This document shows positions 43,570 to 52,957 of a stretch of 64,000 bases of DNA, piece after piece. The notes under the pieces are model-generated. The model saw only the letters and a list, made by a program, of their open reading frames with translations, did not search any database and was not told the DNA's origin. The stretch is taken from positions 2,046,001 to 2,110,000 of the forward strand of contig OZ245760.1 in the NCBI GenBank assembly GCA_965227695.1. Reading direction: 5' to 3'. Each line of letters begins with the position of its first letter. Within the stretch, counting starts at the first letter, position 1. Position numbers and translations under genes: made by a program. Source of the DNA: UBA1858 sp965227695 (lineage in GTDB: Bacteria; Pseudomonadota; Gammaproteobacteria; UBA4575).

Positions 43570-45834
43570 TTATTCAGTAATGGTGATGGGTGCTGCCTGG
43601 TCATTTTGTCGATGAATTTTACCGATAATAGCAGCGCTCTGGTATCCCAATTGTCTGAGCTCTGCCAGACATGTTTGCGCATTTTCCTGTGCGATTCCGG
43701 CGAGCAACCCACCGGCTGTTTGTGGATCAAACAACAGCGGATAATCCGCATGCAAAGAGGCCTGTTCAATATTTGCAATCGCACGTCGCAGACGAATGTT
43801 TTGTGGCTGCAATGAAGACAATATACCTGCAGCCACGGTCTCGCGTGCACCATCCAGCAATGGCAACTGATTCATATATATTTCAGCATCAACACTTGAG
43901 GCACGTGTCATTTCCACCAGATGTCCGACCAGGCCAAAGCCTGTCACATCAGTACATGACGAAGCATGATATTTATGCAGACAACGGGCCGCGCAAAAAT
44001 TTGAAACCAGCATTGTCTTGATAGCCTGGTCGACCCATCGCCCTTTGGCCTGGCGGCGCATTTCTGCGGCAAAAAGAGTGCCGGTGCCGATTGGCTTGGT
44101 TAAAATCAATAAGTCGCCTTGTTTTAACCCTGCTTTTTTCCATGCTTTATCGGGGTCAACCAGCCCATTGACTGTCAAACCAAAAGCTAATTCGGCGCCT
44201 TCAGCAGAATGTCCACCTACCAGCACGGCGCCTGCGGGTTCAAGCATTTCTATTGCGCCGGCCAGTAATTCATATAATGTCTCTTCCACAATTTTCTCGC
44301 GCCCATATGGCACCGTGGCAATCGCAAGTGCAGATTGAGGTTCTGCCCCCATGGCATACAGATCTCCGAGTGCATGGTTAGTCGCGATGGCTCCAAACTG
44401 AAATGGATCATCTATGAAAGCTCTGAAATAATCCACACTCTGAACCATTACCTTGCCCTGTGGCACCGCCAGCATGGCAGAATCATCCGGAGAGTCACGG
44501 CCTATCAATACATCCTGCCTGTGATGTACCGGCAGGCGCTGCATCACACGCGTCAGTATGCCACTGCCGACTTTGGCGCCACAGCCACCACATCTCATTG
44601 CCATCGTTGAAAGCTCCTGAATTGCACTTTCATCTGCGATACCCATTGCCAGGTCAGCCTGTTGCGATTCAGCCATTAACGGAAGGTCCGAAAATTTTTT
44701 CATGAACTGTCGATCGATCCAGTCTTTGACACGCCAGCACCACTGCCCTTCCATGGTCCATCGCCCCTTCGAGGCAATAGCATATTGGTCTCCCGTACTG
44801 ATCAGGCTGAGAAAATATTTTTGTGCACGATATTTTTTCAATCGCTGACTGGTAGCGTAACGCATCAGGTTATCAGCCAGTACCGGCCCCTGCCTGACAG
44901 CAAAAACCCCTGACTTGGGTCTTGACTCCGCCAAAGAGGCAATGTCACCGGCCGCGAACACTTCCGGGTGCGAGGTAGACTGTAGCGACTGATTGACCCG
45001 AATGAAGCCATTGGAATCGACCTCCAGTCCCGCCCTGCCCGGCCAATCAGGTGCTGAGGCACTGGTTACAAAAATACAGGCATCGGCTTTAACAGTATCA
45101 CCCTGGCGGGTTGTTATTGATTCTTGGTCTATCCTGGTGACAGTATGATTAAAATAGCAGTCAATCTTGCGCTGTGACAGAACTCTTTTAAAACGTGATC
45201 GTACTCTCGGGTTATGTGTCGTTAATATCTGGTCCCCGTGTGTGAGTAAACAAAACTTTAGCCTGTCAATTTTATCACCGCGGGTTGATAAAAGATTTTG
45301 CAGTTTTAACTGTGTCGCCAGAGCCAGCTCGACACCCCCGGCTCCACCGCCAATCACTGCAATTCTAAAATCGCCATCACTGTCCAAAACTCGCTGTTGC
45401 AACTTTTGCCACTGATCCAGGAACACGTCGATCGGCTTGGCGACCAGTGCAAATTGTTCGGCACCGGGGACGTCAAGCACATTGGGACGTGAACCGGTAT
45501 TAATAGATAACAGGTCATAGTTTACAGGTGGCCGACCATGCACATAAATCTGTTTATTCTGTAAATCGAGCTTATTCACCTCAGCATGATAAACGCGCGC
45601 ATTGGCAAATCTTGCCAACGGCCCCAGGTCAATATGACAATCATCATAATCATAGTGTCCTGCTATATAACCCGGCAGCATCCCGGAATAAGGCGTATGA
45701 ATATCTCTTGTGATCAGTGTAATGCGCAACCCCGCGACTGGTTTCATTCCAAACCTGCGTAATACTGACACGTGTGAATGCCCGCCACCTACAAGCACCA
45801 GATCCTTAACAACCGAAGCTTTCATTTGCTGCAT
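43570..45834 (-). CDS. selD: pyridine-nucleotide oxidoreductase-SelD fusion
   Basis: A 754-residue fusion. Residues 1-380 are a NADH-dehydrogenase-like flavoprotein: FAD site DLVLVGGGHSH, NAD site RIAVIGGGAGGVELAL, and the closing EVFAAGDIAS. Residues about 405-754 are selenide, water dikinase, which makes selenophosphate from selenide and ATP. The SelD catalytic pair is present as Cys418 and Lys421 in RCGGCGAKVGSG, followed by IGRDSPDDSA, GHSAEGAELAFGLTVNG, TKPIGTGTL and TGFGLVGHLVEM. The flavin half may reduce a selenium donor; this is inferred. In this cluster it is the candidate SenC selenophosphate source for selenoneine. It may also serve tRNA selenation or selenocysteine. Six bp downstream of egtD. 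Confidence 0.95.
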   Translation of the reverse strand: MQQMKASVVKDLVLVGGGHSHVSVLRRFGMKPVAGLRITLITRDIHTPYSGMLPGYIAGHYDYDDCHIDLGPLARFANARVYHAEVNKLDLQNKQIYVHGRPPVNYDLLSINTGSRPNVLDVPGAEQFALVAKPIDVFLDQWQKLQQRVLDSDGDFRIAVIGGGAGGVELALATQLKLQNLLSTRGDKIDRLKFCLLTHGDQILTTHNPRVRSRFKRVLSQRKIDCYFNHTVTRIDQESITTRQGDTVKADACIFVTSASAPDWPGRAGLEVDSNGFIRVNQSLQSTSHPEVFAAGDIASLAESRPKSGVFAVRQGPVLADNLMRYATSQRLKKYRAQKYFLSLISTGDQYAIASKGRWTMEGQWCWRVKDWIDRQFMKKFSDLPLMAESQQADLAMGIADESAIQELSTMAMRCGGCGAKVGSGILTRVMQRLPVHHRQDVLIGRDSPDDSAMLAVPQGKVMVQSVDYFRAFIDDPFQFGAIATNHALGDLYAMGAEPQSALAIATVPYGREKIVEETLYELLAGAIEMLEPAGAVLVGGHSAEGAELAFGLTVNGLVDPDKAWKKAGLKQGDLLILTKPIGTGTLFAAEMRRQAKGRWVDQAIKTMLVSNFCAARCLHKYHASSCTDVTGFGLVGHLVEMTRASSVDAEIYMNQLPLLDGARETVAAGILSSLQPQNIRLRRAIANIEQASLHADYPLLFDPQTAGGLLAGIAQENAQTCLAELRQLGYQSAAIIGKIHRQNDQAAPITITE

Positions 45835-45840
45835 CGGCCG

Positions 45841-46806
45841 TCAACCCTGTGCCACATCGAACAAATGTACACTAAATAACTTATCATCATCGGTCCAGAC
45901 ATAACGCGATGCAAAACCAGCATCAGATGAAAGCGCTATAAATTCATCCACCGTATATTTATATGAATTTTCAGTATGTATTGTCTCGCCTTCAGAAAAA
46001 TAAAACTCATGATCCTGGATCTCAACGACCTGTTCGCACAAACTTTTCAGATGCATTTCAATTCTGCCTTTTAGTGAATTGTAAAAGGCGTAATGCTGCC
46101 ATGCCTGCAGATCAAATCCGGCATTCAATTCATTATTGATACGAGTAAGTATATTCAGGTTAAACTGGGATGTGATGCCCTGGCTATCGTCATATGCACG
46201 CTCCAGAACAGCACGGTCCTTTTTGAGATCGACGCCTATTAGCAGTTGTCCTCCGATTCCCGCCAGCCTGGCGATGGAACTGAGATATTTCGCGGCATCC
46301 TGAGGATGAAAATTGCCAATACTTGAACCCGGGAAAAATACTACCCGGGATTTTTCCGGGACTTCATCCGGTACAGTTATTTGCTCTGTAAAGTCATGAC
46401 AGATTGCCAGGATATCCAGCCAGGGTAATTTTCTTTTAAGTTTCTTAGCCGCCGCCATTAAATGATCTTTTGATATATCGATAGGCACATACATCTGTGG
46501 TTGCAACTGATCAATAAAGCCAAGCACTTTAGAACAACTTCCACCTCCTGGTTCAATCAGAATACATTCCTTAGTCAACTTATCTGTTATCTCAGGCGCA
46601 TAATTTGCAAGGATCATATTTTCCGTTTTTGTTGGGTAGTACTCAGGGGTTTGTGTAATCAGGTCAAAGAGCTTTGAACCTTTTTTATCGTAAAAATACT
46701 TTGGCGGGATCATTCTGGGGGTACTTGACAGACCCATAATGACATCGTGATAAAGATCTCCCTGATCGGGGCCGTAATCCTTAAATGTTATATTTTCCTT
46801 TGACAT
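45841..46806 (-). CDS. egtD: L-histidine N(alpha)-methyltransferase EgtD
   Basis: A 321-residue SAM-dependent enzyme that trimethylates histidine to hercynine, the first step of ergothioneine and selenoneine synthesis. Signatures are DVIMGLSSTPRMIPPKYFYDKKGSKLFDLITQTPEYYPTKTE, LIEPGGGSCSKVLGF, VVFFPGSSIGNF, GQLLIGVDLKKD and HTENSYKY. The start ATG 46806 has AGG eight bases upstream; it lies 16 bp after the senA stop. The frame is open upstream inside senA, but the extra residues do not fit the family. It probably feeds hercynine to SenA. Confidence 0.95.
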   Translation of the reverse strand: MSKENITFKDYGPDQGDLYHDVIMGLSSTPRMIPPKYFYDKKGSKLFDLITQTPEYYPTKTENMILANYAPEITDKLTKECILIEPGGGSCSKVLGFIDQLQPQMYVPIDISKDHLMAAAKKLKRKLPWLDILAICHDFTEQITVPDEVPEKSRVVFFPGSSIGNFHPQDAAKYLSSIARLAGIGGQLLIGVDLKKDRAVLERAYDDSQGITSQFNLNILTRINNELNAGFDLQAWQHYAFYNSLKGRIEMHLKSLCEQVVEIQDHEFYFSEGETIHTENSYKYTVDEFIALSSDAGFASRYVWTDDDKLFSVHLFDVAQG

Positions 46807-46822
46807 GATCGACCTGCTTTTC

Positions 46823-48148
46823 TCATTCAACTGCACAGGTGCGAAAACCTGCAAAGACGTCATTGCGTTCAGCCCCAAAATAATTTCGCAAAGTATTTCT
46901 TAGCAGGCGTGAGCGTGTTGCGAAACATCCGCCACGCAGTACTTTGGTTTGACCAAATAAAGGTTGCGAATAATCCTGATACATATCCGGCTCGAAACCC
47001 GGATAAGGAGCGAATGTAGTAGAAGTCCATTCCCAGACATTACCCAGCATCTGTCGGCAACCAAAAGCGCTGTCACCTGCCGGTCTGGCGTTAACATCAA
47101 CAGGGCCAAGTGTTAAGCCATTAAAATTTGCCCGCGGGTCCTCATGCGGCGCGTGCCCCCACGGAAATGTACGTTTAACAGCTGACAGAGACTGGCCATC
47201 CATGTCCGGTTGTGCTGCGGCCGCAATTTCCCATTCCAGCTCAGTGGGCAGGCGCCGGCGTGCCCAGCGACAGTATGCACTGGCTTCATACCAGTTAACA
47301 TTGACGACAGCCACGGTCAGTTGCATATCCACCCATTGATCGAACCAGCGAACTTGCCATCTGCCCTGGTCGTCATATCTGCGCCAGTAAACAGGGTGTT
47401 GCAGCGATTGTTTTGTTAGCCATTCCCAACCTTGCTGACACCAGAATTCAGGACGCTGATAGCCGTCATCATCGACAAATTGCAAGTACTCCTCATTACT
47501 CACTGCCAGACGGGAAATTTTAAATGAAGGGCAGTACTGCCGATGCGCCCACTTTTCGTTATCAAATACAAAACCAGCTGATTTTTCGCTACCCAGCCTG
47601 AAGTATCCTGCCGGAATCACTGCATCACCCGAAATATGTTCCGTTTGAGACGGCGGTGACACACGTTCAGTAGCCATCGGTGCGGGGTATGCCAGAGTTT
47701 GGCGCGTATAGGTAAATGCCTCGCAATGCATGTCTTCATGAAAAATCGCATACTGCACAAGATAGTCACGCTGGCTATCGTGAATGCCATTGGAAAGATA
47801 CTCGATCACGTCATTTGTGACTTGTTGCATATAGTCAAATGTTTGTTGCAATGATGGCAGCGGAAGATCCCAGCGAGCATCATGCGGAATATGGATTGAA
47901 TCAAACAGTTGGTCAATATTTGCCAGAATTGGTGGTTGCTTGTAATGCTGTCTCAGCACCCAGTATTCATAGAAATAGGCCGTATGGCCAATTTCCCAAC
48001 GCAGCGGGTTGACCGTGGGTAAACGGGGCCCCATGAGCTGCTCATCAGTTAGCTGCTCAATTAGCGCACAGGTATGCTGTCGTGCATCTGTCAGTTGATT
48101 GATCAGGGTTTGGGGATCCGGAGCTTGCATAGCCTGTCTTATATACAT
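46823..48148 (-). CDS. senA: EgtB-like selenoneine synthase SenA (predicted)
   Basis: A 441-residue non-haem iron enzyme. Residues 1-150 form a DinB-like helical bundle with iron ligands His55 (WEIGHTAYFYE) and the HEDMHCE motif (His137, His141). The C-terminal formylglycine-generating-type fold begins PAGYFRLGS and ends MLGNVWEWTS, LRGGCFATRS and NDVFAGFR. EgtB enzymes link hercynine to gamma-glutamylcysteine or cysteine; SenA instead uses a selenosugar and makes the C-Se bond. I assign SenA over EgtB because a SenB-like glycosyltransferase and SelD flank it. ATG 48148 or ATG 48130 may be used. Confidence 0.85.
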   Translation of the reverse strand: MYIRQAMQAPDPQTLINQLTDARQHTCALIEQLTDEQLMGPRLPTVNPLRWEIGHTAYFYEYWVLRQHYKQPPILANIDQLFDSIHIPHDARWDLPLPSLQQTFDYMQQVTNDVIEYLSNGIHDSQRDYLVQYAIFHEDMHCEAFTYTRQTLAYPAPMATERVSPPSQTEHISGDAVIPAGYFRLGSEKSAGFVFDNEKWAHRQYCPSFKISRLAVSNEEYLQFVDDDGYQRPEFWCQQGWEWLTKQSLQHPVYWRRYDDQGRWQVRWFDQWVDMQLTVAVVNVNWYEASAYCRWARRRLPTELEWEIAAAAQPDMDGQSLSAVKRTFPWGHAPHEDPRANFNGLTLGPVDVNARPAGDSAFGCRQMLGNVWEWTSTTFAPYPGFEPDMYQDYSQPLFGQTKVLRGGCFATRSRLLRNTLRNYFGAERNDVFAGFRTCAVE

Positions 48149-48191
48149 GAGGCACTAATGTTATGGTCACGTTAACATACACAGCAAAAAA
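48149..48191. promoter_or_regulatory. 43-bp divergent senA/senB region
   Basis: Only 43 bp separate the divergent senA and senB starts, so promoters must overlap or lie inside the coding regions. No SD is obvious for the TTG start of senB. Coordinated expression of the two is likely. Confidence 0.5.
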
Positions 48192-49154
48192 TTGATTAGA
48201 TTTGTGGAAATTAGTTTAATTAGTCCCGCTGCTGCCCAGTCCACCAGCGGTAATTATACAACTGCAATGCGCTGGAAAAGAATCCTGCAGGCACTGGGTC
48301 ATCGGGTACACCTTGAACAGCAATATTCTGGGCAGAAATGTGACCTGATGATTGCACTGCACGCATGGCGGAGCGCACAATCCATTGAAAATTTTAAATA
48401 TCTCCACAAAGACAAGCCACTGGTCGTTGCGTTAACGGGCACTGATATTTATCGATATATACATACACATCCTCAACAGACACTCGCATCAATGAAACAT
48501 GCGAACCAACTGGTTGGCCTGCATGATGAAGTCCGCAATGCCATCCCCCGGCAGTTTTGGAAGAAGCTTAATGTCATTTTCCAGGCATCCACACTTAAAC
48601 CTATACGCAGATTAAAAAATCTTGCCAATTTTGATGTATGCGTGGCAGGGCATTTACGTGCTGAAAAAGATCCTTTACGCGTCGCATATGCAGTGCGTTC
48701 TGTTCCTCAATCAAGTCAGTTACGGGTGCGACACTTCGGCAGAGCACATACCACAGACTGGCAACGAGATGCGCGCCTGGAAACCTGTAGAAACAGTCGT
48801 TATCACTGGTTTGGTGAAGTTTCTCATTCACTGTTACGCAGGGAATTAACCAAATGCAAATTACTGGTACTGCCTTCACGCATGGAAGGCGGGGCAAATA
48901 TTATTTCCGAAGCCATCACGGGCCACGTGCCTGTCATCGCCTCCTGTATCGAGGGTTCCACCGGGTTACTGGGCAGGAACTACCAGGGTTATTTTGATCC
49001 GGAAAACACACAACAGCTTAGAAAAATGCTACTACAGTGTGAAAGGCAACAGGCGTTTTACCAAACGCTCCGGAGACAGTGTCATGCACGTCTTCCCCTG
49101 TTTAGTCCCGCCAGAGAAAAACATCGGTGGCAACAGTTATTAACCAACCTCTGA
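48192..49154 (+). CDS. senB: selenosugar synthase SenB-type glycosyltransferase
   Basis: A 320-residue GT-B fold glycosyltransferase matching the TIGR04348/SenB pattern: ISPAAAQSTSGNYTTAMRWKRIL, LMIALHAWRSA, LVVALTGTDIYRYI, FDVCVAGHLRAEKDPLRVA, RYHWFGEVSHSLLRREL, LVLPSRMEGGANIISEAI and VPVIASCIEGSTGLLGRNYQGYF. SenB joins a UDP-sugar with selenophosphate to form the selenosugar used by SenA. Start is TTG 48192 or GTG 48204; neither has a good ribosome site. It is divergent from senA-egtD-selD, completing a four-gene predicted selenoneine set. Confidence 0.93.
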   Translation: MIRFVEISLISPAAAQSTSGNYTTAMRWKRILQALGHRVHLEQQYSGQKCDLMIALHAWRSAQSIENFKYLHKDKPLVVALTGTDIYRYIHTHPQQTLASMKHANQLVGLHDEVRNAIPRQFWKKLNVIFQASTLKPIRRLKNLANFDVCVAGHLRAEKDPLRVAYAVRSVPQSSQLRVRHFGRAHTTDWQRDARLETCRNSRYHWFGEVSHSLLRRELTKCKLLVLPSRMEGGANIISEAITGHVPVIASCIEGSTGLLGRNYQGYFDPENTQQLRKMLLQCERQQAFYQTLRRQCHARLPLFSPAREKHRWQQLLTNL

Positions 49155-49421
49155 CGCCTCCTGGGTGAGTACGAATCAAACTTGAAAAGTTTGTCTGTCG
49201 GTTTTCCATCAATTCTTGGAATAGTGGCTTATTATTATACCTTAATAAATCAATGGTTTTAGTTGAATTAAGCGTGACATTTAATAAAGTGTTTTAAGTA
49301 TACGATATAAGTTTGCCCTTATCACAATATCTGCTAGAATTATGTTATTGAGATCACAATATATAGAAATATTGACCTGATAGCTCCCTTAAACCACGAA
49401 AATTAGTTCATTATTTAATCA

Positions 49422-49889
49422 ATGATGCGTGTTGCAGAAAACGCCAGAATCTTTTCAGCGTTACAGCTTTTTGCAAGTTCTCCCAGAGTCAACCGTCGCT
49501 ACCAGACGCAATCCGGGATCTTTAACTCCCAGAAACCATTAAAACTCTCCGTCAAGTGGGCAAAATATAAAAAGCACGGTTGGTGTAAATTAAATACGCT
49601 CAATCTTGAACAGGTCACCAGTAATGGTGTTTATATTATCTGGAAGCCACAAAATGGTCACATTGTCATCAGAATCGGCCAGGGCATCATCGCAACAGAG
49701 CTCCAAAAATTAAGAAATGATCCCTGTATCACCAGGCATGGTAATGACCTGCTTGTGACATGGGCGTCCATTCAGCCTTCCTATCGTGATGGCGTAGAAA
49801 GATATTTATATGAACAATATTCACCGGTCAGCGTAGAACGAATTAATAATGCCAGACTGGTATATGTTAATTTACCCGGAAAAATCTAG
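49422..49889 (+). CDS. GIY-YIG-reminiscent protein of unknown function
   Basis: A 155-residue basic protein. The middle GVYIIWKPQNGHIVIRIGQGIIATEL recalls the N-terminal GIY...YIG core, and LLVTWASIQPSYRDGVERYLYEQYSP resembles a conserved C-terminal helix. I could not see a clear catalytic Arg/Glu arrangement, so nuclease activity is unproven. It is alone on its strand between senB and a convergent haem gene that overlaps its last bases. Confidence 0.6.
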   Translation: MMRVAENARIFSALQLFASSPRVNRRYQTQSGIFNSQKPLKLSVKWAKYKKHGWCKLNTLNLEQVTSNGVYIIWKPQNGHIVIRIGQGIIATELQKLRNDPCITRHGNDLLVTWASIQPSYRDGVERYLYEQYSPVSVERINNARLVYVNLPGKI

Positions 49890-51343
49890 TCATTTTCTGG
49901 CTGCAACCAGCCTATCAGCTCCCGGCCTATAGCCGGTTCTACATAATTTACGTTCACACCAATAAGTTTTGCCGTCTCTGCCTGATTAAAAAAGAAATTA
50001 TCAAGCACAGATCTGGGATAGCTCGTCAGCGGCTTTGCAAAGCCTGGCTGCGGACGTAGATGGAGATAATCCAGATGATGTGCGGCACCACCTGTCCCGT
50101 GTATGCTATGGCATGGCAAACAATTGAGCGTCACGACCTTGAATGCATCCTCGCTCAACCCGGTAATGTGTTGATAAGGGTTTTTATCGCTAAAGGTAAT
50201 TGTGTCTAACAAAATAGAACTGTATTGCAGATAAGGCAATTCGTGTTCACGCGGCAATCCCTTGCGAAAATGAAGAAACGCACCAAGCGATTGTGAATAG
50301 AGCATGTCCGCATCCGGCCCGCCCGGGGTCCAGCTATAGTATCTGTTCGTGATATAAAACGAAGTAAGTCGATATAAATTAGACTCGTTATCAATGCCGA
50401 TCACAAATTCAGGCTCATATCGCGCATACTTTTCAAGATCCAGATAAAAAGTATGCCCTTTGCGATTTGAAAAAGTGACATAGCGGCCTCGTTTATCAGG
50501 AGGTAAACTGTCCCTGTATTTGAGCAGGCTGAATGCATGATACTTTTGCAATTCCCACTGCTTTAACTGCCCGGGATCATGGGCATAAAAAGCTCTCAGT
50601 ATTCTTTGAATATCCACGGTCACCTTATGACTGGTGACAAATTCATGTTGCGCCCAAAAGTCATTATTATTAACAATGGGTTGCTGCCATCTGGACTCTG
50701 CCTGAAACTCCAGTTTGTAGCGTGGATCGACAGGTCCATTAATGGCAAAAGAAACCATGTGCGACAGAACCGGATGTGCCAGCAGAGTGGAATCTCCTGC
50801 AGAAAGCTGGGTAAACCACACCCAGTTATCTTTTTTTCGGATAACTGCAGCCTTTTTACGCAGCGTTGTTAGTGTATGCGGATCAGCCTTGATATCACTG
50901 ATCAAAATCAATTTGGAGTTACTGTTCACGTCATCAGGCAGCCAATCAAGATCAGGTTGCAGCAGTATTATTGCTGCGATTTCATTTAAACTTTTTTGTG
51001 TCAAGCCGATTAACGCACTGGCTTGCCTGCCTTCGGCCAGTAATATTAATTGCTTATTATGGTGTTGAACCCGCGAAATGGCGCGCTTTATTTTTTTCGA
51101 AAAACACCGTCGCATGTCATCCGGTTGATCGCTGGCGCATGAATATTCAAGTTGCAGGGTTAAGTCCTGTTTTTGCCATGAAGAGGATAGCACGTTTTCA
51201 TCCACTTCCCGGTCCGTGAACGCCAGCACCAGCGCACGTCCATAGAATTTATTTTCTGCATCATCATTGCCGGATAAATGATAAATAATTACCGCAATAA
51301 CACCGATAACAGCAGTAATTAACAGATATTTTTCAACACGCAT
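49886..51343 (-). CDS. membrane-anchored CxxCH (monohaem) protein
   Basis: A 485-residue protein with one N-terminal membrane helix (YLLITAVIGVIAVIIYHLSG) and a large periplasmic part. One c-type haem motif, CLPCH, lies near residue 420 in LNCLPCHSIHGTGG, followed by an extended Tyr- and His-rich segment. An alpha/beta-like N-terminal segment precedes a DUF-like body without other motifs I can name. I recognise no family. It sits 73 bp downstream of the methyltransferase gene on the same strand and near the exported haem-motif operon, suggesting a shared electron-transfer or redox role, which is inference. Confidence 0.65.
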   Translation of the reverse strand: MRVEKYLLITAVIGVIAVIIYHLSGNDDAENKFYGRALVLAFTDREVDENVLSSSWQKQDLTLQLEYSCASDQPDDMRRCFSKKIKRAISRVQHHNKQLILLAEGRQASALIGLTQKSLNEIAAIILLQPDLDWLPDDVNSNSKLILISDIKADPHTLTTLRKKAAVIRKKDNWVWFTQLSAGDSTLLAHPVLSHMVSFAINGPVDPRYKLEFQAESRWQQPIVNNNDFWAQHEFVTSHKVTVDIQRILRAFYAHDPGQLKQWELQKYHAFSLLKYRDSLPPDKRGRYVTFSNRKGHTFYLDLEKYARYEPEFVIGIDNESNLYRLTSFYITNRYYSWTPGGPDADMLYSQSLGAFLHFRKGLPREHELPYLQYSSILLDTITFSDKNPYQHITGLSEDAFKVVTLNCLPCHSIHGTGGAAHHLDYLHLRPQPGFAKPLTSYPRSVLDNFFFNQAETAKLIGVNVNYVEPAIGRELIGWLQPEND

Positions 51344-51416
51344 GGCGCCAGTCAGACAGTTAATAATACGGTGAATTGTAACCCATAGCGTACATAACGC
51401 CTAAAACAGGGTGCAG

Positions 51417-52805
51417 TTATTCAATATTGTCGATTAATATTTTTCTGACTGCTGCAATGGCTTCATCTTGAGGGATCTGATATTGCCTGGCTAACAGGGC
51501 GCCAATTTCCATGATGCTTCTGTGTCCATTAATTGCCGACAGAACTTGCGCCTGTAGCAAAAACTTGGATGAAACAGCTTCAGTACGTGATGATTTTGGC
51601 ACATTAATATTCAGATCTTTTGCCCAGTCCGGCAGCGGTTTCCACTCAGACGCCGGCTTGCAGTCAAACTTTTTTCGCGCGCAAAAGCTGAATATATTCT
51701 CAACCCTTCCATGAGCACTATGTGGAGAATGAAGATAATTGACCTGTTTCCTGCTGACTTTTACGTCTGTGAATCCGTGTTTTTTGAGCAGATCAACAAC
51801 TTCATCCTGGCAATAGTTGTGCTGCTGTTGTGAATGAAAAAAAGCAAGCGAACCAGTATTTATCCATAATCCACCAGTCTTAAGCACACGGTTAACATGC
51901 GGAATAAAACTCTTAAAATCAACCGCGATGATATCAATCAGCCACGGCGTCAGCACTGTATCAAAAGACTTTGGCCGAAGCGGCACATTTAACCCATCAG
52001 CCAGCAAAAATGAGAATTGTTCCGGATTTGAGAGATTTTCTTCTTTACATTCCTGCAAAACCGCAGTGTCTGTTAGATTGATTGGAGCAACCGGAAATTC
52101 ATACAGTGTTACAGGCTGCTTATTTATAATTTTAGCGGCATACCCTAAAAGTACCGGGTTAATATCAACCAGTACCGAATGGCTGGCTTTAAACTGATGA
52201 TGAAAATCATAAGATAGCCTTGCCGCGCCAGCGCCCAGTGTCAAGCATACACCAACGGCATTATTTTCATCGACGACTTCCCGCAAAGCATCAACAAGCT
52301 GTTCATTTTCACCATTATTCCAGCGCCAGTCCCTGAAGATATTATTAATATAACTGTCTATTCCCTGGTTCCGGGCGATCTTGCTATCAGTAATGAAAGC
52401 TTCATTGATTGCGAATTTAGCAACACACTGAAGGTGATCGAGCAACTGTTGCCGATAATGTTTTTTTGCATGCAGCAAATGCTTTAAACGTTCACGCGTT
52501 TGCCTGGAATAAGATTGCGACTTGAGTTGAGTTGATAAAGATTCTATTTCTTCAGTAATTTTTTTAGTAAAACCATTGATACGAATATTCCAGTCATAAA
52601 TGGCGGCATCGACATCAGAAAACAAGAGTGGAATATTGACATTACCAAATGAAAGCCACGGATACGACTTAGCGCATACAATGCAGTCAATTGAACGACT
52701 TCCCATGTTATGCTGCATCTTTTGAGAACCACAGTGCGGACACTGGAGAATACCCAGCAATGAAAACTGGTCTATAACAGAACGATGACTTGAATATGGT
52801 CCCAA
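51417..52805 (-). CDS. zinc-ribbon / N2227-like methyltransferase / PqqD-like protein
   Basis: A 462-residue three-part protein. Residues 20-50 carry a zinc ribbon with Cys pairs CPHC (22, 25) and CIVC (41, 44). The middle holds a SAM methyltransferase of the carnosine N-methyltransferase (N2227) pattern: LTLGAGAARLSYDF, TPWLIDIIAV, HVNRVLKTGGLWINTGSLAFFHS and KKHGF. The C-terminal 50 residues (LLQAQVLSAINGHRSIMEIGALLARQYQ) resemble PqqD-like peptide-recognition domains. N2227 enzymes methylate histidine-containing dipeptides, so an imidazole or peptide substrate is possible, as is peptide-natural-product modification. TTG 52805 is the likely start. Confidence 0.72.
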   Translation of the reverse strand: MGPYSSHRSVIDQFSLLGILQCPHCGSQKMQHNMGSRSIDCIVCAKSYPWLSFGNVNIPLLFSDVDAAIYDWNIRINGFTKKITEEIESLSTQLKSQSYSRQTRERLKHLLHAKKHYRQQLLDHLQCVAKFAINEAFITDSKIARNQGIDSYINNIFRDWRWNNGENEQLVDALREVVDENNAVGVCLTLGAGAARLSYDFHHQFKASHSVLVDINPVLLGYAAKIINKQPVTLYEFPVAPINLTDTAVLQECKEENLSNPEQFSFLLADGLNVPLRPKSFDTVLTPWLIDIIAVDFKSFIPHVNRVLKTGGLWINTGSLAFFHSQQQHNYCQDEVVDLLKKHGFTDVKVSRKQVNYLHSPHSAHGRVENIFSFCARKKFDCKPASEWKPLPDWAKDLNINVPKSSRTEAVSSKFLLQAQVLSAINGHRSIMEIGALLARQYQIPQDEAIAAVRKILIDNIE

Positions 52806-52957
52806 AACAATCTAACGAGTATCTAAAGTCGATATTTTGAGTGCTTTGGATGAATATGTATTGTCTTTAGTCGTTGATATACGACCGTTGATCACACAAA
52901 GCAAAGTGACTCTCCACTCTGCTTTGTGTTAAACAGATATTGTGTATTTATTGGCTT

